From assembly GCA_965237505.1 (NCBI GenBank), contig CBDEFR010000004.1, positions 434,001 to 498,000 of the forward strand: a stretch of DNA of 64,000 nucleotides. Direction: 5' to 3'. Positions 8,824 to 17,680 of this stretch are shown here, piece by piece. Origin of the DNA: NVTR01 sp965237505 (GTDB lineage Bacteria > Pseudomonadota > Alphaproteobacteria > Rhodobacterales > Rhodobacteraceae). The notes under the pieces were generated by a model. The model did no database searches, was not told where the DNA came from, and saw only the letters and a program-made list of their open reading frames with translations. A program made the translations under genes and the position numbers. Positions within the stretch are counted from its first letter, which is position 1. Each line of letters begins with the position of its first letter.

Positions 8824-9288
8824 TCAGAGCTTCAGGGGTCGTTGTTCCGCAATGGCCTCCATTGAAAAACAGGATGTCACGGAATGCAACTCTACGGCCG
8901 AAATGAGCCTTTGATACACATCGTCATAGCTCGCCATGTTTTCGGTAACGACCTTCAGCATATAGTCGTAATCTCCGCCGATCCTGAAAAAATCAACGAC
9001 TTCGGGGATGTTGAGCACGGTTCGCCGGAAGGTATTCAGCCAGTCAACAGAATGGTGCCGGGTGCGTATCATGACGAACACGACAAGCTCCAACCCGAGT
9101 TTTTCGCGGTCCAGCTTGGCCGTTGATCCCTGGATAATTCCGCTTGTGTTCAAATGCTGCAATCTGCGCCAGCACGCATTCTGCGACAATCCAATCTGAT
9201 CCGCCAGTTCGCGCTGCGACTGTGAACTGTCATGCTGCAGCGCATTCAAAAGGGCGCGGTCCATATGATCTAGTTTTCGTCGTGCCAT
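8824..9288 (-). CDS. Lrp/AsnC family transcriptional regulator
   Basis: The start is set at the ATG at 9288 (MARRKLDHMDRALLNAL) because AGGTGA lies 6 bases upstream; the longer frame to 9360 has no such site. The 154-residue product has the AsnC-type helix-turn-helix (SQRELADQIGLSQNACWRRL, about residues 23-42) and a C-terminal RAM ligand domain (GGDYDYMLKVV). Such proteins sense amino acids. It is divergent from the PLP-dependent enzyme at 9579, its most likely target. Confidence 0.9.
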   Translation of the reverse strand: MARRKLDHMDRALLNALQHDSSQSQRELADQIGLSQNACWRRLQHLNTSGIIQGSTAKLDREKLGLELVVFVMIRTRHHSVDWLNTFRRTVLNIPEVVDFFRIGGDYDYMLKVVTENMASYDDVYQRLISAVELHSVTSCFSMEAIAEQRPLKL

Positions 9289-9396
9289 TATATCACCTGA
9301 TATAAATCGCGGATCGGTATCAAGCCGTTTGGCCAGGTTTTCGCAGAATTTCTTGGTCAAGTGAGTTCAGCGGGGCTTCGTATAACATGGCGCAAT

Positions 9397-9423
9397 CGCA
9401 CCATCAATCTCAGGGATCAAACA
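9397..9423 (+). repeat. 27-bp direct repeat, copy 1
   Basis: The sequence beginning CGCACCATCAATCTCAGGG recurs at 12246-12272 with 2 mismatches. A second short motif (TTCAGCGGGG) lies nearby in both places, but on opposite sides of the 27-mer. Copy 1 is in the intergenic region between the Lrp gene and the PLP enzyme. I do not recognise it. Confidence 0.5.
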
Positions 9424-9578
9424 GCAAGTGAAGTTGATCGTTTTTTTCCTACATATCTCTATAGGAATCTCGGAAAATCGACAAACACCGTGTGCTTATT
9501 GGAACGAAATCGCCGGTTGTCGATGTATCATGTTGCTACCGAAAACACCAATAATCGCAAGTTATCTGTGGAGCAGGC

Positions 9579-10901
9579 ATGCGTTTTGAGCCCTTTGTCA
9601 GCCGACTTACGGCAAATAACCTAATTGCAAACCTGCGCGCCGGGTTGATCGGTGAAGGCCGGGAATTCACCACACCGTTTGGCATCCAAAAACTGGTTTA
9701 CGCCGACTATACGGCGTCGGGCCGGGCGCTGCTGCAGATTGAGGATTTTGTCGCGCAAGAGGTTCTGCCGTTTTATGCAAACAGCCATACTGAATCTTCG
9801 TGCTGCGGCGCGCGCACAACGCAAATGCGCGAAGAGGCCCGTAGCATCATAGCGGCAAAGACCAATGCGGGTGACAGTTGCACTGTCATATTCTCGGGTT
9901 CCGGCGCGACCGCGGCGGTCAATCGCCTTGTTGCCCTTTGCGGCATTGCGGAATTGCATGATGCAGCCCAAAAACCTGTTGTTTTCATAGGCCCTTACGA
10001 ACATCACTCCAATATTCTGCCGTGGCGTGAAAGTGGTGCTGACGTTATCGAGATCGATGAAGCCTTCCAGGGCGGGCCCGATCTGGAAATGCTTGAAAGG
10101 GAATTACTGGCCCACGCTGACCGGCCGTTGTTGATTGGTGCGTTCACCGCGGCCTCGAACGTCAGCGGTATCATCACGGACGTGGATGCGGTTACCCGCG
10201 TTCTCAAAAAATTCGGGGCCCTGTCCTTTTGGGATTATGCCGGTGGCGGACCCTACTTGCCGATCGATATGAACCCTGGAGCCGGGCTGGAAAAAGATGC
10301 GATCTTTCTGTCGCCGCACAAATTTATCGGCGGCCCGGGGGCATCAGGCCTGCTGATCGTGCGCAACTCTGTTGTCAAGGCCACGCGGCCGACCTGGCCG
10401 GGCGGCGGTTCGGTTTCCTACGTTTCGCCGTGGGATCACGACTATCTTGATTCCCTTACCGAACGCGAAGAGGCGGGCACGCCGAACATCATCGGCGATA
10501 TCCGCGCGGCACTTGTTTTTCTGGTCAAGGCGGCAATCGGCACCGACTTTATCGCCGAGCGGGACGCCCAATTGTGCCAAATGGCAATGAATTCGTGGGG
10601 CAGCAATCCGCGCCTGCGGCTTTTCGGTACTGACAAGCCCAATCGCCTGCCGATTTTTTCATTTGCCGTGCGCGACGGTGTGGGCGGATATGTTCATCAC
10701 CAGTTGTTTACCCGGATGCTCAGCGACATCTGTGGAATTCAGACGCGCGCCGGGTGTGTTTGCGCCGGGCCGTACGGACATCGCTTGCTAGATGTCGGCC
10801 GCGATGAATCCGAACGTATTCGTCTTGCGATCAACGCCGGGAAAGAAGTTCTCAAACCCGGCTGGGTTCGGCTGAACCTGAGTTATACCAGCGGCATTTA
10901 A
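9579..10901 (+). CDS. PLP-dependent aminotransferase class V / cysteine-desulfurase-like enzyme, split by IS630
   Basis: The 436 native residues start MRFEPFVSRLTANNL. Fold-type I class V features are visible: GPYEHHSNILPWRE, the cofactor Asp in FWDYAGGGPYLP, and the PLP Lys in LSPHKFIGGPGASG. Cys residues (SSCCGAR, GCVCAGP) suggest a desulfurase, lyase or epimerase relative. The IS630 element at 10886 interrupts the gene after ...RLNLSY, and the last four residues are encoded by the IS. Removing the IS and one TA restores the frame into the fragment at 12050-12203, giving an enzyme of about 486 residues. The divergent Lrp regulator suggests amino-acid control. The truncated product probably lacks activity. 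Confidence 0.8.
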   Translation: MRFEPFVSRLTANNLIANLRAGLIGEGREFTTPFGIQKLVYADYTASGRALLQIEDFVAQEVLPFYANSHTESSCCGARTTQMREEARSIIAAKTNAGDSCTVIFSGSGATAAVNRLVALCGIAELHDAAQKPVVFIGPYEHHSNILPWRESGADVIEIDEAFQGGPDLEMLERELLAHADRPLLIGAFTAASNVSGIITDVDAVTRVLKKFGALSFWDYAGGGPYLPIDMNPGAGLEKDAIFLSPHKFIGGPGASGLLIVRNSVVKATRPTWPGGGSVSYVSPWDHDYLDSLTEREEAGTPNIIGDIRAALVFLVKAAIGTDFIAERDAQLCQMAMNSWGSNPRLRLFGTDKPNRLPIFSFAVRDGVGGYVHHQLFTRMLSDICGIQTRAGCVCAGPYGHRLLDVGRDESERIRLAINAGKEVLKPGWVRLNLSYTSGI

Positions 10902-11452
10902 CATTGACCGATATGGGCCCATTTTCGCATTCCGATTGATGTGATGGTTTCGGGCTGTGCGATGAGCTTGTTCCAAGCTTCGCATCCAGCATCGACGATG
11001 GCATTGTAGTCTTCGAACACGCGGTTGGAGAGCCAATTGGCGCGCAAGTACTGCCAGATATTTTCCACCGGGTTCAGTTCCGGAGCGCGCGATGGCAGCA
11101 GGATGATGGTGAGGTTCTTCGGGACTTTGAGTTTGCCGGTGGTGTGCCATCCGGCCCGATCCATCAGCACAACCGCATGGGCCTTTCGGGCGACGTGGCG
11201 GCTGATCTCGTCGAGATGCATCTGCATGGCTTGCGCGTCCGCCCAAGGCAGCATGAGCGCCGCCCCCTTGCCGTGAGCCGGACAGATGGCGCCGAACAGA
11301 TAGGCGTTGCGATAGCGCTGATCGGCCGGCTGGCGGGGGCGCGTGCCCTTTCTCGCCCACAGGCGCGTCAGGCCATTCTTCTGGCCAAGGCGTGCTTCGT
11401 CCTGGAACCAGATCTCCACCGGCGTTCCCGCTGGCAGGTCAGCTATATGCAC
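10898..11452 (-). CDS. IS630 transposase, C-terminal DDE domain
   Basis: This frame encodes the DDE_3 catalytic domain: D in WFQDEARLGQ, D in LMDRAGWHT and E in ELNPVENIWQ. It is joined to the upstream frame by a probable -1 slippage on seven consecutive A residues (minus strand, 11472-11478, within TTTAAAAAAAC), so the ATG at 11452 need not be the true start. Two-frame IS630 elements expressed by frameshift are known. Confidence 0.85.
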   Translation of the reverse strand: MHIADLPAGTPVEIWFQDEARLGQKNGLTRLWARKGTRPRQPADQRYRNAYLFGAICPAHGKGAALMLPWADAQAMQMHLDEISRHVARKAHAVVLMDRAGWHTTGKLKVPKNLTIILLPSRAPELNPVENIWQYLRANWLSNRVFEDYNAIVDAGCEAWNKLIAQPETITSIGMRKWAHIGQC

Positions 11453-11964
11453 CTGGAGCGTGTCGGTGAAGTTTTTTTAAACGCCTCGATGATCCGCTTA
11501 TCCTGCCTGGGATGCTGCGGGCGGGCGCTGATATGGGCAAAGCCCAGTTCGCCAAGCAGTCTGGATATCCCGCGCTCGGAATAGATGACGCCAAAGCGCG
11601 CCTCGATCACCCGCTTCAGGTCGATCCGCCGCCAGCGGACAACCCCGTCCACCGCCGGATCGGGGCCGGTCTCGACAATCTCGCCAAGTTCTTTCATCTG
11701 GACATCGCTCAGGTAGCGCGTCCGGCCCGCGCCCTTGCGGTTGGTGAGGCCATCCGGTCCCTCTTCGTTGAACCGGTGAACCCAGTCCCGCAGGGTTTGG
11801 CGATCCATCCCACCGATCCTTGCGGCCTCTCCACGGCTCATGCCATCGTAGACCGCCGCAAGAGACAACAGACGGCGGCTCTGCCGGGCATCCTTGCAAC
11901 GGCTGGCGAGTTTACGAAGGTGGCGGGCATCAAAGTCGCGACGAAGCGGAACACTGGCTGGCAT
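11443..11964 (-). CDS. IS630 transposase, N-terminal DNA-binding domain
   Basis: The 173-residue frame starts MPASVPLRRDFDARHL and contains two winged-helix/HTH units (SRGEAARIGGMDRQTLRDWV and the WRRIDLKRVIEARFGV region) typical of IS630. The last natural residues are ...RIIEAFKK, after which the A7 run allows the shift into the catalytic frame (KKNFTDTLQVHIADL). Confidence 0.85.
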   Translation of the reverse strand: MPASVPLRRDFDARHLRKLASRCKDARQSRRLLSLAAVYDGMSRGEAARIGGMDRQTLRDWVHRFNEEGPDGLTNRKGAGRTRYLSDVQMKELGEIVETGPDPAVDGVVRWRRIDLKRVIEARFGVIYSERGISRLLGELGFAHISARPQHPRQDKRIIEAFKKTSPTRSRCI

Positions 11965-12049
11965 GGCGATCCTCCTTTGCCAACCTTGAATCAGATCAAA
12001 ACCGATTTGGGAATCCCCACAGAGTCAGAAATTGATGCCGTTGGTATTA

Positions 12050-12203
12050 TGTGATGGATGACGCCACCGCACGGAAGATTATTGATGGCGTCAACAAATT
12101 GTCACGCAATGCCCATGAATTTGCGCATCTCTATACGTGCAACGAGGCGACCGCGGTTTTTGCAACAAAATCAAATCCCAAGGAATTGTTGGAATCAATT
12201 TGA
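12050..12203 (+). pseudogene. 3' end of the IS630-split PLP enzyme gene
   Basis: Fifty codons, VMDDATARKIIDGVN to FATKSNPKELLESI, then a TGA. They follow in frame from the residue SY at 10881-10886 once the IS630 element and one TA copy are removed. The length and helical character fit the C-terminal small-domain helix of class V aminotransferases. No start codon or ribosome site of its own is evident. Confidence 0.8.
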
Positions 12204-12245
12204 TTTGAGATCGCTATCGCGGAGCACCTAACCGCTTTGTCATTT

Positions 12246-12272
12246 CGCACCATCAAACTCTGGGATCAAACA
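12246..12272 (+). repeat. 27-bp direct repeat, copy 2
   Basis: It matches 9397-9423 at 25 of 27 positions. It lies between the ends of the PLP enzyme gene and the convergent hydroxyacid dehydrogenase gene, so a promoter role is unlikely. It may be a remnant of a small mobile sequence. Confidence 0.45.
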
Positions 12273-12317
12273 CCTAGGTTCAGCGGGGTTTATTTTCAGC
12301 ACTAGGGCTCACGCAAT

Positions 12318-13343
12318 TTATAGGCCATTGCGAATCCATTTGGGCCGCTCGCCACGCTGGACTACAGCCCGCACATTGTCGTGCGCCCATTCCCAGATTC
12401 TGACCTTCGTGTCGCTTGTAACACCCGCAACATGCGCCGTTAACAGGCAGTTATCCAGGTCAATCAATGGGCTATCCGGCAGGATCGGTTCGTTCTCAAA
12501 CACATCGAGTGCCGCGGCAGCAATCGTACCGTTCCTTAAAGCGTCGCCAAGCGCAGCTTCGTCAATAATCCCACCGCGCGCGCAACAAATCAGTCTCGCG
12601 TTCGTTTGCATTTTATCGAGTGCTGCTGAATTGATCATACCGCTTGAATGCTCATTGAGGTCGGTGCTTATACTGATGAAATCAGCCTGAGCAAATAGAG
12701 TTGCCTTGTCGACCTTGCGCGCACCGAGCTGTTTGGCCAGATCTGCATTCACATCCACCAGATCGTTGTAGAGAATATCCATCTCAAATGCATGGGCGCG
12801 TTTGGCAAGCGACGCACCGGTGTGGCCAAAACCGATGATCCCCAGTGTCTTACCTTTGACTTCAAATGAACGGGAGATGCGCTTGCGCGCCGACTGCCAG
12901 TCCGCACCCTGCATATGTGCCTGCATTTGTACGAACTGCTTGGCGAGCGCCAGGATGAACATCATTGCGTGTTCGCCGACAGCCTCCTTGTTCACTCCTT
13001 CAATGTTGCAAGCTGGAATCTTTCGCCTGGCCGTCGCTTCGAGATCCAGGTTCTCGTACCCTGCCCCCAGGCGCTGCACTATTTGGAGCAGGGGAGCCGC
13101 GGCAAGAATTTGGTCATTCACCGGCTCTCTATGCGTAACAAACGCATCCATATCCTGAACTTTGGCCAGGTCTCCGTCGGCTATACGCGGGCGGTCATCC
13201 CGGTGTGGTCGCTTGATGGTGCCGCCACCGGCGGGAAAAACTCCATGCAAATCCTGCGAGCATCCGGTGCAAAGGAACACAATCGGTTTGTCAGCGGAGT
13301 AAAGCTGAAAGCAGGCGATAGAGTATTGATTGAAACGGCACAT
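12318..13343 (-). CDS. D-isomer-specific 2-hydroxyacid dehydrogenase
   Basis: The NAD-binding Rossmann motif GIIGFGHTGASLAKRAH and the catalytic residues of the family are present: Arg in CCARGGIIDE, Glu in DVFENEP and His in LTAHVAGVT. The catalytic-domain stretch LGAGYENLDLEA is also typical. The protein should interconvert a 2-keto acid and a D-2-hydroxy acid with NAD(P). The start is uncertain: the frame is open to 13478, the N-terminus has unusual content up to about KPIVFLCTG, and I use the ATG at 13343; a nearby frameshift is possible. Its position between the two DapA-like loci suggests a role in the same keto-acid metabolism. Confidence 0.75.
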   Translation of the reverse strand: MCRFNQYSIACFQLYSADKPIVFLCTGCSQDLHGVFPAGGGTIKRPHRDDRPRIADGDLAKVQDMDAFVTHREPVNDQILAAAPLLQIVQRLGAGYENLDLEATARRKIPACNIEGVNKEAVGEHAMMFILALAKQFVQMQAHMQGADWQSARKRISRSFEVKGKTLGIIGFGHTGASLAKRAHAFEMDILYNDLVDVNADLAKQLGARKVDKATLFAQADFISISTDLNEHSSGMINSAALDKMQTNARLICCARGGIIDEAALGDALRNGTIAAAALDVFENEPILPDSPLIDLDNCLLTAHVAGVTSDTKVRIWEWAHDNVRAVVQRGERPKWIRNGL

Positions 13344-13816
13344 GGCGGCAATGCCAATTAAAATGTCATGCGGTACTCTGGCTGCAAGGGGAATCGCGAT
13401 TGTCTTTCGCACACTCTTCCTCACAGTCCGTTTCAATGCCGCCGCTGCACTTCGCGTTAAAATCCACCCACAGCGCAAAGTTATAATGTCCTACATCTGC
13501 AAAGACCGTCTCGTCTCGGCTTTTCGTCTTGGCAAAGATTCTTCAAGGGTCCCCAACCAATCAGGCTCGCAATCTCATCCAAAGCGCTGAACGCGGGTTG
13601 GTCAAGAAAATCATTCGTGAAAAAAGTGGGTTGGGTTGTGAAAGATCTTCTCATTCCGCAATTCTGAAGGTTAATAACCGGATCGGGAACTGCTTGGTTT
13701 TCGTTGCGGTTTTTCTGAGATTATTTGTGAGGGAATTGACTCACCGGATCAAATGCTTGTCCTTGAACACAGAGGGTTGTTCATTTTCCTGAAATGCAAG
13801 TGCAGAGGTGTGAAAA
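13344..13816. other. Intergenic region upstream of LysR and the dehydrogenase
   Basis: This divergent intergenic stretch (473 bp) is AT-richer than its surroundings. I see no convincing gene. It should hold the promoters of the dehydrogenase (minus) and the LysR gene (plus), but no box is distinctive enough to mark. Confidence 0.4.
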
Positions 13817-14713
13817 TTGAAGGAAAGGCAAATTGAGGTTTTCCGCGCCGTGATAAATTACGGCGGCATCAACCGCGCATCAGAGATGTTGAATATATCG
13901 CAACCTGCGGTCAGCCGGATGATATCCAGCCTCGAAGCCGAAACCGGGCTGACCCTGTTCGAGCGCAGCGGGCGATCGGTAAAGCCGACGCCCGAGGCGC
14001 ATCAGCTCAAACGCGAGGTCGACACATTTTTTATCGGCCTGGACCGCATCGCAGGTGCCGCCGAGGAAATACAGAAACTCAGGCGCGGCCATGTGCGCAT
14101 GACGGTCATGCCTGCGCTTGCCCTGTCGGTTGCGCCAGCGATCATGCGCCAGGTCACCGCGAAACATCCGACGGTGAAAACCACCCTGGACGTGCACACT
14201 TCGCCGCGCATCAGCGACCTGATCGCATCGGGCCAGTTCGACCTTGGCATTGGGCATCTTTCGGTCAACAGGCCGGAAATCGAGGTTCTGGGCAGCTGGC
14301 GGGTGGATTGCGTCTGTGTGATGTCGTCGGATCATCGCCTTGCCCGGCGCCGGGTTCTGCGGCCTGTGGATTTCGACGGCGAGGCGCTGGTCTCGCTGTC
14401 CTATCAGACCGACACCGCGCAATGGCTCGACCAGGTTTTTCAGGCCGCCGGTGTGCGCCCGAAAATCCTGGTGGAGGCGCAGCCGTCTTATGCCGCCTGC
14501 CTGTTGGCCGCCCAAGGCCTCGGGATTACGATTATCGACGCGCTGACGGCGGAGTTCTTCCGTTCCGACGCCATCTCCGTGGTCGCGTTCGGACCTGGAA
14601 TTCCATTTGAATTCAAGCTGATCCGGCCAGCGGGTACGCGACCATCCGCTTTGGCATCGGAAGTCGCCGATATCGCCATGACCACCATGAACGACAATCG
14701 CTCGACAAAATGA
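13817..14713 (+). CDS. LysR-type transcriptional regulator of the TRAP/DapA-like 2 operon
   Basis: A TTG start at 13817 (KERQIEVFRAVINYGGI) preceded by AGAGG gives 298 residues, a normal LysR length. The N-terminal winged helix is complete (RASEMLNISQPAVSRMISSLE, about residues 20-40), followed by the substrate-binding domain. It is a paralogue of the truncated LysR at 3888-4475, and each lies near a DapA-like gene. It is transcribed in the same direction as the TRAP genes and probably activates them in response to the transported substrate. Confidence 0.9.
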   Translation: MKERQIEVFRAVINYGGINRASEMLNISQPAVSRMISSLEAETGLTLFERSGRSVKPTPEAHQLKREVDTFFIGLDRIAGAAEEIQKLRRGHVRMTVMPALALSVAPAIMRQVTAKHPTVKTTLDVHTSPRISDLIASGQFDLGIGHLSVNRPEIEVLGSWRVDCVCVMSSDHRLARRRVLRPVDFDGEALVSLSYQTDTAQWLDQVFQAAGVRPKILVEAQPSYAACLLAAQGLGITIIDALTAEFFRSDAISVVAFGPGIPFEFKLIRPAGTRPSALASEVADIAMTTMNDNRSTK

Positions 14714-14829
14714 TACATAACTATTCCGCATGTAAATCTGCTAATTCGGCATTTGACAGAATGTATTTTCTGGCGAAATCTCGGATCGACCTGATGCCAG
14801 AAATATTCACATCCAACGGGAGGAAAATC

Positions 14830-15819
14830 ATGGCTTTTTGGAAACTTGCGGGCACCGGAATGCTTGCGTCGATCATGGCGGTCTCCGGCGCGATGGCCGC
14901 CGAATGGGAAATGCGGCTGCACACATTGGTCAAGTCGCCGCACCCCTATAATGACATGGCCGTGTTCATGGCCGAAGAGGTCGCCAAACGCTCCGACGGG
15001 GCCATTGAGATCAAGATATTCGACGCCGGCCAGCTGGGCAAGGACCCAGCGGTGATCGGCGAGATGGGGCTGGGTACGATTGATCTGATGATCAGCTCGA
15101 CCAACAACGCGGTCAAGCAGGTGCCGGAATATCAGGTGTTTTCAATGCCCTATCTGTTCGGCGGTTTCGACGATCTGATGACAAGGGTTGGCCCCGGCTC
15201 CAATGCCGAAACGTATTTCCAGGGCATTTACGGCGAGCGTTCGTTGAACATGCGCCTGCTGGCGCTTGGCGGGTCCGGCACCAGGAACCTGTCCAACGCC
15301 AAGGGACCGGTGACCGCGCTGGCCGATATCGCCGGGTTCAAGATGCGCACACCGCCGTCGCCGATGATCTCCAAAACCTGGGCCGAGCTTGGCACCCTGC
15401 CGGTCACCGTCGCCTGGGGCGAGCTCTATGCAGCCGTGCAAACCGGTGTCGCGGATGCGCTGGAAAGCTCGATCCCCGGCTACACCGGCGCGAAGCTTTA
15501 CGAGGTGGCACCCTATCTGGCCCTGACCGGCCATACCATTCAGGTCAACCACATATCCATCAGTGACCGCGCCTGGGGCAAGCTGAGCGAGGACCAGCAG
15601 GCGATGTTCCTGGCGGTCGCCGCCGAGGCCTCGGTCCTGGGCATCGCCATGGCCCGGCAATATGAAACCGAGCTGGTGCAGAAACTCCAATCCGACCATG
15701 GCGTCACCGTCACCACCCCGGATGTGAGCGAATTCAAGGCGGCGCTGGCGTCGCTGCAGTCCAGCCTAGCCACCGATTTGAACCTCGAGGCCGCGATGGC
15801 CGCGCTCAGCGCCGAATAA
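14830..15819 (+). CDS. dctP: TRAP transporter solute-binding protein DctP
   Basis: The ATG at 14830 (MAFWKLAGTGML) has GGGAGG 6-11 bases upstream and begins a 23-residue signal peptide ending ...SGAMAAEW; upstream in-frame ATGs lack this. The mature protein has the DctP features: VKSPHPYNDMAVFMAEEV, SMPYLFGG and the SKTWAELGTLPVTVAWGELY region near the conserved Arg in FKMRTPPSP, which in the family contacts a substrate carboxylate. It is periplasmic and delivers an organic acid to DctQM. The likely substrate is the compound metabolised by the downstream enzymes. Confidence 0.9.
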   Translation: MAFWKLAGTGMLASIMAVSGAMAAEWEMRLHTLVKSPHPYNDMAVFMAEEVAKRSDGAIEIKIFDAGQLGKDPAVIGEMGLGTIDLMISSTNNAVKQVPEYQVFSMPYLFGGFDDLMTRVGPGSNAETYFQGIYGERSLNMRLLALGGSGTRNLSNAKGPVTALADIAGFKMRTPPSPMISKTWAELGTLPVTVAWGELYAAVQTGVADALESSIPGYTGAKLYEVAPYLALTGHTIQVNHISISDRAWGKLSEDQQAMFLAVAAEASVLGIAMARQYETELVQKLQSDHGVTVTTPDVSEFKAALASLQSSLATDLNLEAAMAALSAE

Positions 15820-15915
15820 CCAAACTCATCGCGGTGCGCGGCGGCGTACAGGTTGCCGCGCACCAATGCCGGGCCGATGTGCCGGTGGCTCCCTGCTTCG
15901 CTTCACATTGAGGCT

Positions 15916-16377
15916 ATGATGCTGACACGTTTCAACGCCGCCCTGGCGCGCATTTTCGGGCATGTGCTCGCCGTTCTGTTCGCGGGTCTGATAATCGTGG
16001 TGTTCCTGCAGGTCACTGCGCGGAATATCCTGCATGTGCCGATGACCTGGACGCTTGATCTGGCGCAGCTGTTGTTTGCCTGGTGCATCTTTCTGGGGGC
16101 GGCGATGGCGTTTCGCAACGACCAGCATTATGTGGTCGATGTCTGGCCAAAGACCGGGCCGTTGAATTTCCTGCCGGTGATCTTGCCCATCCTTGCCTCG
16201 GGCGTGGTGATCTTCGTGCTGGTCCGCAATGGCAGTTTGATGAGCCTCATCGGCACCAACCGGCTGTCGCCGGCCCTGGGCATATCCGAGGTCTGGTTCT
16301 TTCTGCCGATCCCGCTGGGCGGTCTGTGCATGGCGCTGTTCCTGCTGGAAAAAGTGCAGCGGGAGCTGCGAAAGTGA
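15916..16377 (+). CDS. dctQ: TRAP transporter small permease DctQ
   Basis: I use the ATG at 15916 (MMLTRFNAALARIFG) with GAGG just upstream; the frame is open to 15853 but that part does not look like DctQ. The 153-residue protein has four predicted membrane segments, and WTLDLAQLLFAWCIFLGAAM is the characteristic second-helix signature. Its stop overlaps the GTG start of dctM. Confidence 0.9.
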   Translation: MMLTRFNAALARIFGHVLAVLFAGLIIVVFLQVTARNILHVPMTWTLDLAQLLFAWCIFLGAAMAFRNDQHYVVDVWPKTGPLNFLPVILPILASGVVIFVLVRNGSLMSLIGTNRLSPALGISEVWFFLPIPLGGLCMALFLLEKVQRELRK

Positions 16378-17669
16378 ATCCGCTGGTGCTGCTTTTGGCG
16401 AGCTTTTTCGCCTTGGTGCTGTTCCGGTTGAATATCGGCTTTTCGCTGATCTTGTCGTCGATCGTGGTGATCCTGTGGGAAGATCTGCCGCTGACGTCCG
16501 TTATCAATCAGATGTATTCCAACATCGACAGTTTTCCGCTGCTGGCGGTGCCGTTTTTCATGTTTCTCGGGCGGATCCTGAACGCCGGCTCGATCACCGG
16601 CCGCCTGCTCGATGTGGCCAATGCCACGGTCGGGCATGTGCGCGGCGGGCTGGGGCAGGTGAACGTTTTCGTGTCGATGGTATTTGCCTCGCTGTCCGGC
16701 TCGGCCGCCGCCGACACCGCATCGGTGGGTTCAATCCTGATCCCGGCGATGAAAAAGGCCGGCTACAGCCCGGCGTTTTCGGTGGCGCTGACGGCGGCGT
16801 CCTCGACCTTAGGGGTCATCATCCCGCCGTCGATCATCCTGATCGTCTATGGCGCTTTCGGCAATGTCTCGATCGGGGCGTTGTTTTTGGGCGGCATCGT
16901 TCCGGGGGTTTCCATCGGTCTGGCGATGATGGGCTACGCCTATGTGATGGCGGTGCGCGAAGGCTATCCGGCCAATCCGTTTCCCGGCATCCGGGCGCTG
17001 GGGCGCGCACTTTGGCGCGGCGCGGCGGCGATGCTGATCCCGGTCTTTGTACTGGGCGGGGTGATCGCTGGCTTTTTCACCCCGACCGAGGCGGCGATCA
17101 GCGCGGTGATCTGGGCCCTTATCCTGACCTTTGCGGTGTATCGCGACGTGCCGCTGAAAGAGCTGCCCGGCCATCTGACCCGGGCGACGCTGGAATTTTC
17201 GGTGCCGCTGTTCACGGTTGCCGGCGCGGGCATTTTCGGCTGGCTGATCGCCTTCCTCGGCGCCGCCGAGATCGTCGTCGGCTTTATCACCGCCCAGACC
17301 AGCGATCCGGTGGGGATCATCCTGTTGCTGATCGGGTTTCTGCTGCTGATCGGGACGGTGCTCAATCCGATCTCGGCGGTGCTGATCTTTCTGCCGATTA
17401 TCCAGGGGCTGGGCGATACCGCCGGCATGGATCCGGTTCATATGGGCGTGCTGACCACCATCATCCTGTCGGTCGGATTGATCACCCCGCCTTACGGCAT
17501 CTGCCTGCTGATCGCGGCCCAGATCGGCGACGTGCCGCTGGGCAAGGCGATGCTGGCGGTGACCCCGATCGTGGCCCTGACGATTCTGATTGCCATTTTT
17601 TCCATCTTCGTGCCCGATATCGTCATCGGGCTTCCAAAAATTGCATTTCCGAACATATTCCCCAACTGA
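16374..17669 (+). CDS. dctM: TRAP transporter large permease DctM
   Basis: The GTG at 16374 overlaps the dctQ stop, giving a 431-residue membrane protein with about 12 helices. The conserved DctM signatures are present: FPLLAVPFFMFLGRIL, SGSAAADTASVG, IIPPSIILIVYG and TPTEAAISA. It is the Na+- or H+-coupled translocating subunit of the transporter. Confidence 0.9.
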   Translation: MNPLVLLLASFFALVLFRLNIGFSLILSSIVVILWEDLPLTSVINQMYSNIDSFPLLAVPFFMFLGRILNAGSITGRLLDVANATVGHVRGGLGQVNVFVSMVFASLSGSAAADTASVGSILIPAMKKAGYSPAFSVALTAASSTLGVIIPPSIILIVYGAFGNVSIGALFLGGIVPGVSIGLAMMGYAYVMAVREGYPANPFPGIRALGRALWRGAAAMLIPVFVLGGVIAGFFTPTEAAISAVIWALILTFAVYRDVPLKELPGHLTRATLEFSVPLFTVAGAGIFGWLIAFLGAAEIVVGFITAQTSDPVGIILLLIGFLLLIGTVLNPISAVLIFLPIIQGLGDTAGMDPVHMGVLTTIILSVGLITPPYGICLLIAAQIGDVPLGKAMLAVTPIVALTILIAIFSIFVPDIVIGLPKIAFPNIFPN

Positions 17670-17680
17670 GGAGACCAAAA

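Larger units (their letters stand above)
10886..12047 (-). mobile_element. IS630-family element
   Basis: The ends read ATACCAGCGGCAT (left) and, inward from the right, ATACCAACGGCAT. A TA target duplication is consistent at 10884-10885 and 12048-12049. The element carries two overlapping transposase frames. It splits the PLP enzyme gene, whose 3' end continues after it. Confidence 0.85.
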
